From: Agrocybe praecox | Lineage: Eukaryota > Basidiomycota > Agaricomycetes > Agaricales > Agrocybaceae | Direction: 5' to 3' | NCBI GenBank assembly: GCA_964017145.1 | Contig: OZ024840.1 | Span: forward strand, 3,968,001 to 4,032,000 | Length of the DNA stretch: 64,000 nucleotides | In this document: piece by piece, positions 23,294 through 35,064 of the stretch | How positions within the stretch are numbered: the stretch's first letter is position 1 | Layout of the letters: the number at the start of each line of letters is the position of its first letter | Notes under the pieces: generated by a model | Told to the model about the DNA's origin: nothing | The model's database searches: none | Seen by the model: only the letters and a program-made list of their open reading frames with translations | Made by a program: the position numbers and the translations under genes

Positions 23294-24154
23294 TTACTCC
23301 TCATCCTCCTCCTCATCACCATCTTCCTTCTTGGCAGCAGCGGCAGCACGCTTGCGCTTGACGCGACCAGGGCGGCCTCCACCATAGGGAGAGGTGAGAG
23401 CAAAGTCAATGTGTTTTTGGGAGTCGAGACGGACTACGAAAGATGGGACGTTGACGATTTGTTTGCCAACACTGAGAAGGCATGAGAACTGATAATAAAC
23501 GACAAGATATGGCAAAATTTACCGGATGTGCCTTTGCCTGATTAAGACACGAGCGTGGTGGATAGACTTGGCCAATCCACTCTTGAAAACCTGGGTTTGC
23601 AGCCTGCGCTCCAAGAAATCTTCGACCTTGAGGGCGAGCACGTAATCGAGACGCATACGGGACTCATCGAGCACACCGATGCGCACCAGACGGCGGATAA
23701 GGGCGTTACCCTCGAAGAGACGCTTGGGGTCCTTGTCATCGAGCTTGAGGAGCTCACGGGCAGCACGACGAATCTTGGAGAGGGTGAGGGCAATGCGCCA
23801 AATCTCGCGCTTGTTGCGGAGACCGTACTCTCCAGCGAGCTAATGATGGGAAATTTCATTATTATATAACATATGAAATTTAAGATGGTATAGAAAACAT
23901 ACCTTTAGCTCAGCATCGAGACGTGCCGACCCGAAGGGACGGCGGGGGACGGAGTAACTATAATGTTACAACAATGGGGAGCATTGGCTTGTCAGCACAA
24001 CTGCTAACACCCTCCACTTGCGAGTGGATCTTGAGGAAAGTAATCTGAAAAGCAAACTCACGTCTTGCTGTGGTTCCTCGGGGCCCTGTGAAAGCAACAT
24101 TAACACCGCGAGCTCGCTGTTTATGACGACGACGAAAGCAATTACCTAGGCATT
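23294..24154 (-). CDS. RPS9: 40S ribosomal protein S9 (uS4)
   Basis: Small-subunit protein that binds 18S rRNA early in assembly. Tiny first exon ATG CCT AG, then APRNHSKT, then [54 protein letters not shown] and the S4 RNA-binding fold ([18 protein letters not shown]). It ends [15 protein letters not shown] plus an acidic tail ([12 protein letters not shown]). Introns near the 5' end are typical of fungal ribosomal protein genes. It shares a 306 bp divergent promoter with RPL21. Confidence 0.96.
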
Positions 24155-24460
24155 TTTTCTTCTCAACGAAATGGGAGTCTTGAGGGTGGTGTTGGCGGAT
24201 ACGACAGGAATCCCAAAGCGCAATGCCCGCCTATCGAATTGGATGGTTATGCCAAAGAATAACAAACACAATAGACTCCTTTGCATAGCCACAACTATAC
24301 AGACTCTCCCAGCCACTCGGACGTTGCCGGGTCATCACCAAATTGTGCTTGTGCTAGCCATCGGATAGGACAACGACAAAGCCCGCTGTTAGTAACGTCC
24401 TGCTGCTCGTCTGGGACCCGAACGGCTTGCTGATATGGCGATTTTACAGTCCTCCTCAAG
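24155..24460. promoter_or_regulatory. Bidirectional promoter between RPS9 and RPL21
   Basis: 306 bp separate the start codons of two divergent ribosomal protein genes, one for each subunit. Co-regulation from one control region is inferred from this layout; I saw no known ribosomal-gene box I could name. Confidence 0.6.
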
Positions 24461-25113
24461 ATGCCTCACTCTTTCGGTTACCGTGCGCGTACGCGCCATA
24501 TGTTCAAGCGGGGCTTCAAGGGTGCGCGGAATCGTATTGGGATCCTGGAGAATTCTGATTGAGCTGGAAATTTAGAGCACGGTCCCGTCAAGCTGTCGAC
24601 TTTCCTCATCAACTACCACGTAGGAGATATTGTTGACATTAAGGCCAATGCTGCTCAACAAAAGGGTATGCCCCACAAATACTACCACGGGTGAGTTAGT
24701 TGCATTTCCCTGCTTTTTTGGAACTTTGGGAATTAAATTTTGGATTGCAGACGCACTGGCATCGTCTACAACGTCACCCCCTCGGCCGTTGGTGTCATCG
24801 TTTACAAAGTTGTCGGCAACCGTTACCTCGAGAAGCGAGTGAATCTCCGTGTTGAGCACGTTCGTCACTCCAAGTGCCGTCAGGAATTCTTGGACCGAGT
24901 GAAGGCCAACCACGAAGCCCACGTCATTGCTAAGGAGAAGGGCGGTGAGTATCTGTTTCAAATGATGCGCTGTAGCACTTCTGATAATCCATATTCGCAG
25001 AGCGTATCAACCTCCGTCGCATTCCTGCTCTTCCCCGGGAAGCTCGCACCGTCTCCACCGCTGACAACGCCCCTCAGACTATCGTGCCTGTACCTTACGA
25101 GACAACAATCTAG
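24461..25113 (+). CDS. RPL21: 60S ribosomal protein L21 (eL21)
   Basis: Large-subunit protein. Four exons: 24461-24521, 24576-24690, 24751-24944 and 25001-25113. They give [78 protein letters not shown] and RINLRRIPALPREARTV, ending PVPYETTI. This is the full family length. All introns are GT-AG and phase-consistent. Confidence 0.96.
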
Positions 25114-25708
25114 ATGGATAGTTTTCTTTCCACAGTCCCCCCCCTTGTCTTACGCTCCCACCGCACGGTTGTATATATGCTCGCTATACTGCTTTATGCG
25201 CATGCACCACCCAAAAATTTATGAACTCAAAAATCCCAATGTGTGACCCCCGACTCGCCTGTACTTGCAAAGCACCTAAGAAGTTTGGAACTAAGATGGT
25301 TGGATGGGTACGGTTCTTTTGAGGGGTTGAGGAACGGTGTCTGAACAATCTTCTGTGTATTGGAGGAAAATTTAACGTTAGTTAGGCCAGATTATTTTTC
25401 GCCCTCGACGTCTGTTGCAATTGAAGGGTTTCCTTATCAATATTGGCAGTTTTGGCTCTTTCTGGCCCCAAAAATGAAATTTCAGTGTCTTTGCAGGTCC
25501 TCTAGACTGTCTTCCGTCTTTCTATTCCATTCTGACGGCTGTAAAATATTCTCGTGTTATCTCTATTTTTCTTAGTTATCGAGCATTTCATGTGCTATGT
25601 ACTGAATGATATCTAATCTTCGGCCGTGTTTGATAGAGATAACCGCCCGTTCAATAAATAGAGCACCGAATCCGGACCTAACCCATCTTATCTTCTCTCC
25701 ACCAACTA
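25114..25708. other. Intergenic gap between RPL21 and XanA copy 1
   Basis: No gene. It contains the RPL21 3' region and the XanA promoter, with a TATA-like run (AATAAATAG) about 50 bp before the XanA start. Confidence 0.45.
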
Positions 25709-27129
25709 TGGCCATCCAACTCGCTCCTCTTCCCCTGCCGGCTTCCGCTAATGCGACCAAACTTACAGATTTCGGACGAGAGGTGAAAGGGGTTGATCCT
25801 GCCAATGTGACACCAGAACTCTTCAAGGAAATCGAACAGGCGTTGTACAAGGTATGTGGGTTTCAAGATCCGACAGTGGAGTCTGGCTTACCATGGGTTC
25901 AGCACGGGGCTCTGTTGTTCAGAGACGCAAAAGTCTCTCCAGCGCAGCAGTATGCGTTCACGAAGGCGAGTGTTGGATTGGATTGTTGCATCGGTCGTGA
26001 CATCCTTACTAACCCCTGTCTTACAGGCTTTCGATCCACAGTCTGAAAACTACGGCCATGGAAACAACAAAACTGGCGAAACTAAGAAATCTATTCTCCA
26101 TCCCGACCTCAAAACTATTCCTTCGGTGCCTCAGGTGCAACTTATCGGCAATGGTGTCGTGTACGACCACGAGGGGCTCACAGAGGCCAAACTCAAGCAT
26201 CCATCGCACAAAACCTTCCACAAAACCGTCGTCTCTCCCGAAGACGAAGCAAAGGGCGTCACCCGCTTCTACAGGTGGCACATTGATGCCGCTTTGTACG
26301 GCCTCAACCCACCCAAGGTGACCACTCTGTATGGCATCACTGTACCACACGGGGAGAAGCAGGTGTGCCGGTATGATGATGGAACCGGGGATGAGCTTGA
26401 GGTTCCATTGGGCACAACGGCGTTTGTGTCTGGGAAGGTCATGTTTGACATGTTGCCTGATGACCTGAAGAGCGTCGCGGTGCGTGCAAAGGTTAAGTAT
26501 GCACCACACCCTTACGTGTGGATGGCTCCTGCCCATGCTATGTCGACTGGTCTTGGGATCGAAGTCGAGGGTCTGGAGCTTCCTTTGGAGGAGCTGCCAG
26601 CTTGGGAAGAGTCTAAATTGAAGATCCTGCCTATTGTACGTCCACTCATTTGATTCTCTGGTTCGACACATATCTGATTTCTACTAGCTATGGAAAAACC
26701 CCGTCACTGGCGACCTCCACTTCCAAGTCCACCCATGCGGCGCCATGGAGCTCCTGATCGACCCCCTTCCTGCAGGTGCCAAACGCGAAGGTGCACTTTA
26801 TCCCGATGGGGCCCACCTCACCGACCTCAAGGAAGTACGTGGACTTTTGTACAAGATGCAGCGTCCTGCTATTGCTCCTCCTCTCGTATACCCACACGAC
26901 TGGTACGTACAACTTGTTTTATTCCAGATACCGATTCTTATCTCTTTATTTGTTTCTTTTTTTTTTCAGGCGTGAAAATGACTTTGTCTTGTTCCACAAC
27001 CGCGGCGTCCTGCATACTGTTGTTGGTGCCTTCCAACCTGAGACAGTGAGGGCTTTCCACCAATGCAACCTGGCTGCATCGGATGAGCCCGTTGGACCTT
27101 CTGCTGATGACGTGAAGAAATACGCTTGA
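25709..27129 (+). CDS. xanA: Alpha-ketoglutarate-dependent xanthine dioxygenase, copy 1
   Basis: A TauD/TfdA-type Fe(II) dioxygenase. XanA enzymes hydroxylate xanthine to uric acid for nitrogen use. Begins MAIQLAPLPLPASANATK. Key residues: RWHIDAALY (Fe-binding H-x-D), YGITVP, DDGTGDELEV, APHPYVWM, and FHNRGVLHT (second Fe His). It ends NLAASDEPVGPSADDVKKYA. Five exons: 25709-25851, 25903-25965, 26027-26635, 26688-26902 and 26970-27129. The second intron (25966-26026) starts AAG|GCGAGT, a GC-AG intron; the paralogue at 53204 has GT at this exact position. Substrate assigned by family resemblance, not proven. Confidence 0.87.
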
Positions 27130-27330
27130 ACACCTAAGCTTGCATGTTTTGGGAAGCATCCAATTTAATGTACATTACATCTATGGCTCATCACCTTGTA
27201 TCTATACATTTGCATTTATCATCTTATGGATTTTGCTTCCTTTTAACTTGATTCGAATGTACAGATGTAGGACGGAAAAAAAGAAAAAAAGGAATTGAAT
27301 ATGTACTGCAATAAAATTACAATTTACAAT

Positions 27331-28896
27331 TTATCCGATAATCTGAAGCTCTGGGTTCCGCTCCTTCATTTTATACAACACAGTGTTGATCATCGACGAA
27401 ATGTGAGGAAGTAAGATGGGATTGTGGCTGTCGACTGCTGTCTGGCCGATGATCTCAGCTTCGTCGTCCATTTTGACAGAGGCGTCGTCACTCTCGTCGC
27501 TTTCGTCCTCAGAGTCTGTTTCCATAGCTTCTTCCTCCTCGTAGTCTGCATCGTCATCGTCATCTTCCTCGATGTCCCCAGGTCCGAGTACTTTGAGAGC
27601 ATCTTTATCGATCTCATCGAGAGAGACACCCCCGGCTGCGAAATCTGCAGGAGGAACAGGGACGTCAAGGATCTCCGCCAGACCCTGATTCCCGGCCTGA
27701 GCAGGAGGAACACGATGATCGAAGGCCTTCGCATCGGCGCGGAATGTGAAACTCTTCAAGTTCTGCTGCCATTTCCTATCATCTGTCTTCTTGATCCAAT
27801 CTTCGACGTCGGAAAGCATGCCCAGCGAGCAAGAGCAATGAAATTCGAAGTTTTCGAGGGATGCAGGAAGGTGGGGGATAAGTCCGGCATCTTGATCGGC
27901 ATGCGCGAGGATGAGAGTAAGGTCTTTGAGCTGCTTGCATTTCCTCAGTCGTTCGCGGAATCGTCGCGTGTGGATATCGGCATCATCGTGGGGGTTGACG
28001 CGTACGCCGTTGGTGCTTTGCAAATAGAGGACCTCGAGGCGGTTGGAGAACCCGGCGAGCTTGTCGCCTGCGACGGCGAACATAGCCAGCGCGTCGTTCT
28101 CGATGATTCGCAGCTTTGTGAGGTCGGGGAATCCACCTGGGGGGAGGAGACGAAGGGATGTGCAGTAAGAGAGGGTTATAGAGGACACGGTGTTCACGCT
28201 CGTGGCCCAGTCTTCTGGATCCCAGAGTAGCTCAGAGATGTCCTCCAGACGGAGAGTCTCCAGGCTGGTCCATCGATGTTCGAGTAAGTCGAGTGAGGAG
28301 AGGTTGCCGACGGTGTCGTTGCAATCAATGAGCGTGAGGTGTTTGGGCTGGAGACCGTTCAGAGCGAGCCAATGATCCCGTTCTGGACGCTTGATGCGCA
28401 CCGTGTCGATGCGGTCGGCGAGAGGGCGTTGCAGGTCCAAGTGGACAATTTGGCGGAGGTAATCAAGCAAAATCCCATCGGGACTGTCGTCTGCTGGTGT
28501 CGCTCGACCAAGGCCCCCGTCATTGTTTGACCCAGAAGGTTCCTGCGACTCGCCAATCCTCCTGAACCTCTTCGTGATCCTGGAAATGTCCTTCTCGTCG
28601 ACGTCCATGAGATTCATCTCCTCGCCTTCTTGCTTGATCTTGAGCCTGTTGTCTTGGACTTGCTGAAAGAAGGCGAGTTCATCTGCAGACATCGCTTCAG
28701 GTTCCTTCTTCATCCAGTCGTCAGTCGGCTGCTGCTGAGGGTTGGCGACATTGTGAAGATCTCCAGGGGTGCAATCGACATAGAGAATACGACGATGGCC
28801 AGACGAGAAGATATCAACCTCGACGTCTGAAGTGGTGATTTCTGGTGGACCTCGCTGGGAGACGATGATAACTGTCGCGTTTACAAGAGTCGGCAT
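27331..28896 (-). CDS. Intronless leucine-rich protein with acidic tail, function unknown
   Basis: A 521-residue single-exon frame. I do not recognise an orthologue. The middle has irregular leucine-rich repeats of the F-box/LRR kind (LTLIDCNDTVGNLSSLDLL, LETLRLEDISELL, ITLSYCTSLRLLP, LTKLRIIENDALAM, LEVLYLQSTNGV, LKDLTLILAHAD), so it may form a solenoid that binds a partner. No F-box is evident at the N-terminus. The C-terminal part is strongly acidic (GDIEEDDDDDADYEEEE). The opposite strand also has an open frame of 268 codons, which I regard as a shadow. It begins MPTLVNATVIIVSQRGPPE. Confidence 0.7.
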   Translation of the reverse strand: MPTLVNATVIIVSQRGPPEITTSDVEVDIFSSGHRRILYVDCTPGDLHNVANPQQQPTDDWMKKEPEAMSADELAFFQQVQDNRLKIKQEGEEMNLMDVDEKDISRITKRFRRIGESQEPSGSNNDGGLGRATPADDSPDGILLDYLRQIVHLDLQRPLADRIDTVRIKRPERDHWLALNGLQPKHLTLIDCNDTVGNLSSLDLLEHRWTSLETLRLEDISELLWDPEDWATSVNTVSSITLSYCTSLRLLPPGGFPDLTKLRIIENDALAMFAVAGDKLAGFSNRLEVLYLQSTNGVRVNPHDDADIHTRRFRERLRKCKQLKDLTLILAHADQDAGLIPHLPASLENFEFHCSCSLGMLSDVEDWIKKTDDRKWQQNLKSFTFRADAKAFDHRVPPAQAGNQGLAEILDVPVPPADFAAGGVSLDEIDKDALKVLGPGDIEEDDDDDADYEEEEAMETDSEDESDESDDASVKMDDEAEIIGQTAVDSHNPILLPHISSMINTVLYKMKERNPELQIIG

Positions 28897-29204
28897 TCTA
28901 GAAGGATTTCAGCCTCAGCGAACGAGGAAAAAAGGGTTGAACGTACATGTAGTGTGTGGATAAGAGAGATACAATTTTCTGTGGAACTTCAGTGAGTTAT
29001 ACTTGCTTTTATATACCTCCTGCAAGGAACAAAGTATTTAAAATACTTGAACTTGAGCAACATAGGTTTCTATGGTTTATTCGCGTGAAATTGTCCCAGA
29101 ATTGCTGAACAGTGCTCTGAGGGCTGCTTCCATTTTTCATCAGAGTTCCAATATCCGGAATCTGTGTTGAATGGATAGAAAACATGATATTGGCAGCCAA
29201 GTCT

Positions 29205-30785
29205 AGCAGATCCATGACTCGACGTCCTGACTCGACGTCCTTGAATGAGATTAGTAAGCTGAACCAGTGCTTAGTAAGACAACAAAAAAATCCTCCCGCG
29301 CTGTCCCGCACGTTTTAATTCTTGTCCACTATCGCACATCGTGACTCATGATGAAACCCACGAGAACCCTCGACGACGCTGTCCTCTACGACCTCGACAC
29401 CCATCTTTTCTCTCTTTGTCATGATCCGTACTCGCTGGAGCTCGTTGTCAACCTGGTCATCGCTCAACATCGCCCTCACTGGTGGATAACACCAAGCTCT
29501 TCTCACGACTTGCTAGCTTATCCTTATCTGTGACCTTTGTGGAGCCCAGCTAGTAGCTGATATGGGGCAAAGCGGGCTTTTTGTCTGGGTTCCAAATTCG
29601 ATGGCTGTCCCTCTGGATTCTGGATAAGAGGCGGAACTGGCTTCAATTCCTACGATGTTGAAAAGGTCGAAAATAGCCCCTTTACCTAAGGGCGGAGCTG
29701 GACAGCGGACATCGTCAACCATGAATCTGCCAAGCTGGCTAGGTGACACTGATCAGTCATTTTTTTCTGACAGAAACGTTTCACATACGCTCAACTTTTG
29801 TCAAACTTTTTCTTGCTGTCTGCGATTGACGACCGGGCAATCGAGCAAAGATCGCTCTTCGCCTGCAGTCTCCAATCAAGAAAACGCAAGTAAATGCGGA
29901 AAGTTTTACCAATGCGCGCCACGAGTGGCGCGGACTATCTCGAACTCTCCACTGGTCTTTTCGTAAGGAATTTCTCAGGATTTCTTGTCTGCTTGGGCGT
30001 AAGGCCTTGTTTTTGGATGCCGACATCAACAATGCTTCGGCCATGGAACTTTGAACTTTTACCCTGGGTGAAGAAAGAACACACGAAAAAGCCTTAAGAA
30101 ATTCAAGCCCTCAATAGTTCAATTTCACGATTGATTATCGAAGATTTGGTATCTCCCGCAAATTCTGCCTAACAATTGAAAGGATATCGAGAAAACTTCA
30201 CTTTCAAATTAATGAATTTGAAGTGATTTCGTGTTCATCTCTGAACAGTGTCGTCCAAGATTATCAAAGTGGATCAAAAATGGCCTGGTTACCAAATTGA
30301 GTGTTTCCTATTTTTCCTATTTATTTATTTTCATGGCGTGTTTGGCCCTTTTATTGAAAGTAGCGGGTGGTTGCTGTTCTCTATCGCGTTTGAACAGGAT
30401 CGTGTTACTTTTCATATAGTTTTTACTCGCGATTACCTAGCATTTATTTCGCGCTTTCAGTTTCGTTAATGAATTCTTCCTAGGACTTGGGGTATCTACC
30501 CTTTGGCCATCTAAACCGATAATGATTTCGTTGACAAGAACGGTTGCATAATAACCGCTATTTTTGTCGCTCACCGTTGACGCCGAAGTTGGCGTTTGTA
30601 TTCAACGCTCTCTTGCTATAGGTGTGCTGCGGAGGTGGGGATTGGGTCCACGGTTTTCGAAGGAGTTGGTAATATGCAATATGATATATGAGTGGTAAAG
30701 AAGAATTTTATTTGTTTCTAGGTTCTGGGTTACTTTTTGATTTAATGCACTCAAGGACCGTCGATTTTGTGGATTTGTGTTATAC
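29205..30785. repeat. Unknown dispersed repeat, copy 1
   Basis: About 1.58 kb that matches 42594-44010 along its whole length in the same orientation, with many substitutions and small indels. Shared blocks include GAACCCTCGACGAC, TTCACTTTCAAATTAATGAA, GTGTCGTCCAAGATTATCAA and TTAATGCACTCAAGGAC. No clean terminal repeats or target duplication could be seen, and no frame is conserved well enough to call a protein. It may be a decayed gene duplicate or a noncoding mobile element. Confidence 0.7.
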
Positions 30786-32280
30786 CTACAGGTCTAACAC
30801 GAATCCAAGAAGTACCTATGCGCTTTCTCTCTGCCGAAACGTTTCTAGTCCATGAATTGCGCCTCGCCATTCAAACTAATCTGAGACCCTATTATACAAC
30901 CTTACAACCTTTGTGGTGTTGACGGCGGCGTGTCCTTCCATACCCACATCAAGTAGACGGACGATTTGAAAAGGTCCTAATAATACCCGCTTAATCATGT
31001 GTTTTTACGTTTCTTAGTTTAGAGAGAGCTCAACAGCTTTTTTGTAATTTTTCTTAATTAACGGTAGCTGACAAAATTTACCATACAATCATCCAGTCCT
31101 ACTGGGTAGGATTGTTCTTCATTTAATTCCCACGAAGTCGATCACATTCACAGTGATTAGCATAGCCCGACTGTAGCCTATAGCACAGGTTATCCATTAA
31201 CATTCAACTTCTAGTCATTGCGGTCCTCAAACACTGCAACTCGTAAGTGCGTCGAGCAGCCGCACACGATGGCGGTAGCGGTTAAGGATGGAATGGATTC
31301 AGCTATGTGGCTGTCATACAGAGGAGAGGATCTAATCTAATCTATGTATGGATCGGTCAGTCGGCCAGACTGCACTGCCACAACGTCTTGATCATGGGAC
31401 TTGATTTTCAAATGAAAAAATGACAATCGGAAGACTGGTACCGCTTTTAGGGACTCTGTTCCCGAGCCAAGTAGTACAGTTGACAACTTGAAAGGAACTC
31501 TTTGTCAGTATATGGCGAAGAAGAACGATGTGTAGATGGATGTATGGGAAGTGTGATGGAATGGAAGAAATGAATTTGTGTACTGCGTAAAGAATACGAT
31601 ATGATACTTCGAAGTTTCACCCGTCACCACTTATGTTAGAGCGGAGTGTCATGTCAAGGTATTATATCGGCGGCCGACATCGATATGCCGGTCCTGAAGT
31701 CTTCATATGCTAAAACTAGAATCACAATAAGAAATTGAGCTCAAATTTCCTTTCGGAGAAGGGTCTTCTAGATGGTATTTTCCATTGCCGATATCTTTGC
31801 GACTCCTGACACCAATGGGCGCTAAGCACGACATATCCAGAGAAAGATATATGAGCCTCCCCTATCATTGGGCAGTAAATATGTATCGCATCAGGAAGAT
31901 CGCACACCGCTGGAAAAGGTAGAATTATGTAATCTATCAAATCCAGCGCTCCACATCACAAGCTGGAAATACCACGATATGTCCGATTCTATACGGTCAT
32001 GCTAGATCTAGCAGAGCTAGGAAGTCGTTAGAAGTATGCAAAATAGCTAGAATTAGAACCTTAAATTATATCTACAATGTTTTTGAACAATCTTGCTTGC
32101 CGGATTCATAATTGCGCAAAATTTTATCATTTGAGGAAACAAAGAATCAATTTTTTGAATTCGAAGCTATTCTACTTATATAGTACATAGTACACATCCA
32201 ACATAGCAAAACATAATAAAAGTACTATAATCATGATGTATATAAAGAAAACACGAAGAAACAGGAAAGGCCGACTTACC

Positions 32281-32580
32281 AGACCCCCATGCAGACATGA
32301 GGGTCATCCTGCCACCCTTCTTTAGCTTCCCTATTTCCATCGCCGTCAACCATCCTGTAGTTCACATAAACGACATCCTGATAGGATAGGTTTCAGTCAA
32401 AGTAACGGAGCAGAGGGATGAACAAAGAGGACAAACACACCATCCGAGCCTGCATCCACCCCCAAAACAGTCAGTCCTGATCATCACGGCGTCCGAAATC
32501 TATTGCCGGGCCTGCGAAAGTGTTAGAAAACGACATCTATAAGATATCACGCGTGCAGGAAAAGACATACCATTACCGAA
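32281..32580 (-). pseudogene. Gene fragment of unknown family
   Basis: Minus-strand exons appear to encode PAIDFGRRDDQD and, after an intron ending CTATCAG, DVVYVNYRMVDGDGNREAK and GWQDDPHVCMGVW. The two parts do not join in one open frame: there is a TGA after DDQD. This suggests a decayed gene. I cannot name it. Confidence 0.25.
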
Positions 32581-33027
32581 CATTGCATTTGCGCTGCATT
32601 ATTGTTTAATTGTTGTTCTTGTCGCATCCGAGGCTGCCTTGAATATGTCAGCTGGCATTGGCTTCCGAGGGCGTTAGTCAAATATTGGGAAATGATAAAG
32701 AGGCACGGGAATGAGTTATGAAGGAATGTCAGGTATGGGAGAGATGGAGGGAGAGGACGAAGGATCATTTCTAAAATTTCATTGTGTTATCATTGATGTG
32801 ACGTGTCACATGCGGAGTTTGAACTGACTTGTCGTCGAATTTGAGGCCGTCACTAGGTACACACCTTTATTTACCTTGAATGCATGCACTGCGTATAGCG
32901 CGTATACATGAATCTATATGTTACTTGGTCTTGTATATAAACTATTACTTTTAATACGCAAATATCAGACGCAGATAGCAAGACACCGCCTCTAGCACTT
33001 GGTGCATGCATTGGAATTTCAAATATC

Positions 33028-33112
33028 TTACAAATGGTGCAGTGGTTATGTTCTCGCTTGTACACATCGCTTTTTGGACAGCGCAACCAAGTTCAACTCC
33101 CGGCCATGACAA
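33028..33112 (+). other. tRNA-like sequence with A box and B box (possible SINE head or tRNA relic)
   Basis: TGGTGCAGTGG at 33035 fits the RNA polymerase III A box, and GTTCAACTC at 33091 fits the B box, on the same strand and 56 bp apart. The T stem is only partly paired and no acceptor stem forms, so it is not a working tRNA. A tRNA-derived short element or a degraded tRNA gene are both possible. Confidence 0.3.
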
Positions 33113-35064
33113 TAATGTTTTCACCATAAGTTGGATACATGCGCTAGAAATAGGTTCAAGAGCTATGTAGCTAGAAAAAAAAGAGGTGTAATTTCGCGCA
33201 GGATATATACATTCTAAGCTTTCCAGCGCATTCCAGCATATCTAGAAATTCTAGTAGCATGTCATCTTCCTGATGTCATGTGGCAGTCTTTTATCCTTCC
33301 GGAAAAACTGTCCCAACGTCTGCTACACAATGCAGCTTGTGTGCAGTGGTCAAAAAATAAAAGTCCACGTGAAAAACGTTCGGGTACTGATGTGATGCCG
33401 CTATCGGTTCTGTAGTAAGTCTCTCACAGTTTCCGATAGGGACAGCTCGGGAACTTTGTGTGTACTTCAAGCTTCAAGCTTCAAAAGCTGATTCAGAAAG
33501 ACGCAAGAACCTCGGAAGTTAGGGAAATAACGCTGGAACGTCTATAAGGCTATTCTCCTTGTGGAACAAGTGTGGAAACATCAACTTGGTTTCCCATTGT
33601 GATTCTAGTTTTAGAATACCAGGACCTGAGGACAGGTATGTTGTCACAATTCTAAGATAAGAAGCGATGCAATGTATTCTTTGGAGCACTTATGTACTAT
33701 CAATATGTGACATTGGCCACCGACGTATACATACCATGACACACCATTCCGCTTTAACACAAGTGGTGAGGCACCGTCTCGTACTCGTTACGCAGTACAC
33801 GAGCTCTTTTCTTCCATTCCATCACACGTCCCATGGATTCAACTCCACTTCGTCTCTCTTCACTATCTGATGCTCACAAAGAGCTAAAATTGCGAGTAAT
33901 GACTAACCTGAACACGAGTCACTTTTTATTTTTGTTCTATTATCCATCTTAGCCACTTAGCATTATCCCGAATTTTCCTCTGACATTATCGTTTGACGGG
34001 TCTGACAAAGCTGGTAAATTTGACCGGAGGTTCTGTAGATCAGTGTGATATTAAACTTACACGTAGCGTAGGCATATTAAACACTTATGGGACGCAGGGT
34101 TGGCTTTGAAAATTGAACATCAAATTTGACTCGGGAACAGTGCCTCTAAATATGATCCCAAATGAACTTACCACAATCAATGAGTTCAGAGGCAACAATA
34201 CATACAAACTCCCAGTTAGGGCGATCGATTCGGTTTGACAGTGGAAAAACATCAACTTAACCCCATGATCCTACAATCGCTCCACGGTCAGCAATGGTTT
34301 CAGCTGGGTGTCAGACTCCCTCAAATTTAGAACCATACTTATTGGACCGGACCATCTAACTCAGTCAATTTTTTTCCCCGATCGGTGTAATGCCAGCTGT
34401 GTAAGTAGTATATCTGCTGTTTGGGTATAGAAAAACGGCAGGAAAATATCACCAGCTATGAATCTTATGTTGACCTTAAACTACTGACCGATATGAAGGA
34501 GATGCAACTTTTTCCGTAGTATAGCAACTATCCTTGCAAGTAGGAAAATTAATCATATGTGTGCCTACAGCGACAATAAGAACGATGGTTCTGGTGCGAT
34601 CCGAGAATTGACTTCATTGTAAGGTCTGTATTGCATTAGTTGAGTTTCTGATAGTTTTCCAACAAAACGCAGTCCACGTACGAAGAACTTCCTTTGCTAT
34701 CGGGTGTTCAAGAGAGAGTATCTCCCAATCCGGCCTTTGAAGGGAGTCCACCAGTGACCGCCCGATTTTTGGCGCTTATCGTAAAGGGTCGGTACATTGT
34801 CGAATCGTCGACTCACTTGTGGTTATGCATACAGTGAAATTCGTCCAGTAGACAAGTAATTAGAGGTTGAGTTATTCTTTGCTTCAAGCCAAAGCAGAGA
34901 TTTGATCTATATTATGCCCTAGTAAAATATTATGAAAGTTTATGGATTGGACCCAGAGTACTGCTGGAGCCAAGGACGCACGAACAAAGCTAACTTCATA
35001 ACCTGAGATATAAGACTGATATAAAATGTTACTACTATTGAAGACACATTTACAGCCGGTTTTC

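Larger units (their letters stand above)
30786..35064. other. Gene-poor AT-rich stretch
   Basis: About 4.3 kb without a convincing gene. Apart from a gene fragment near 32.3-32.6 kb and a tRNA-like motif near 33.07 kb, the open frames are short, unlike known families and lack matching splice sites. A TCTAAT-type motif occurs at 31330. Confidence 0.5.

Noticed and set aside
26021..26671. 216-codon minus-strand frame
   Set aside because: Exact antisense of the main XanA exon, whose family motifs are clear.
27424..28230. Open frame of 268 codons on the plus strand
   Set aside because: It is antisense to the 521-residue leucine-rich protein, which has better protein-like composition and repeat structure; the plus frame shows no family features.
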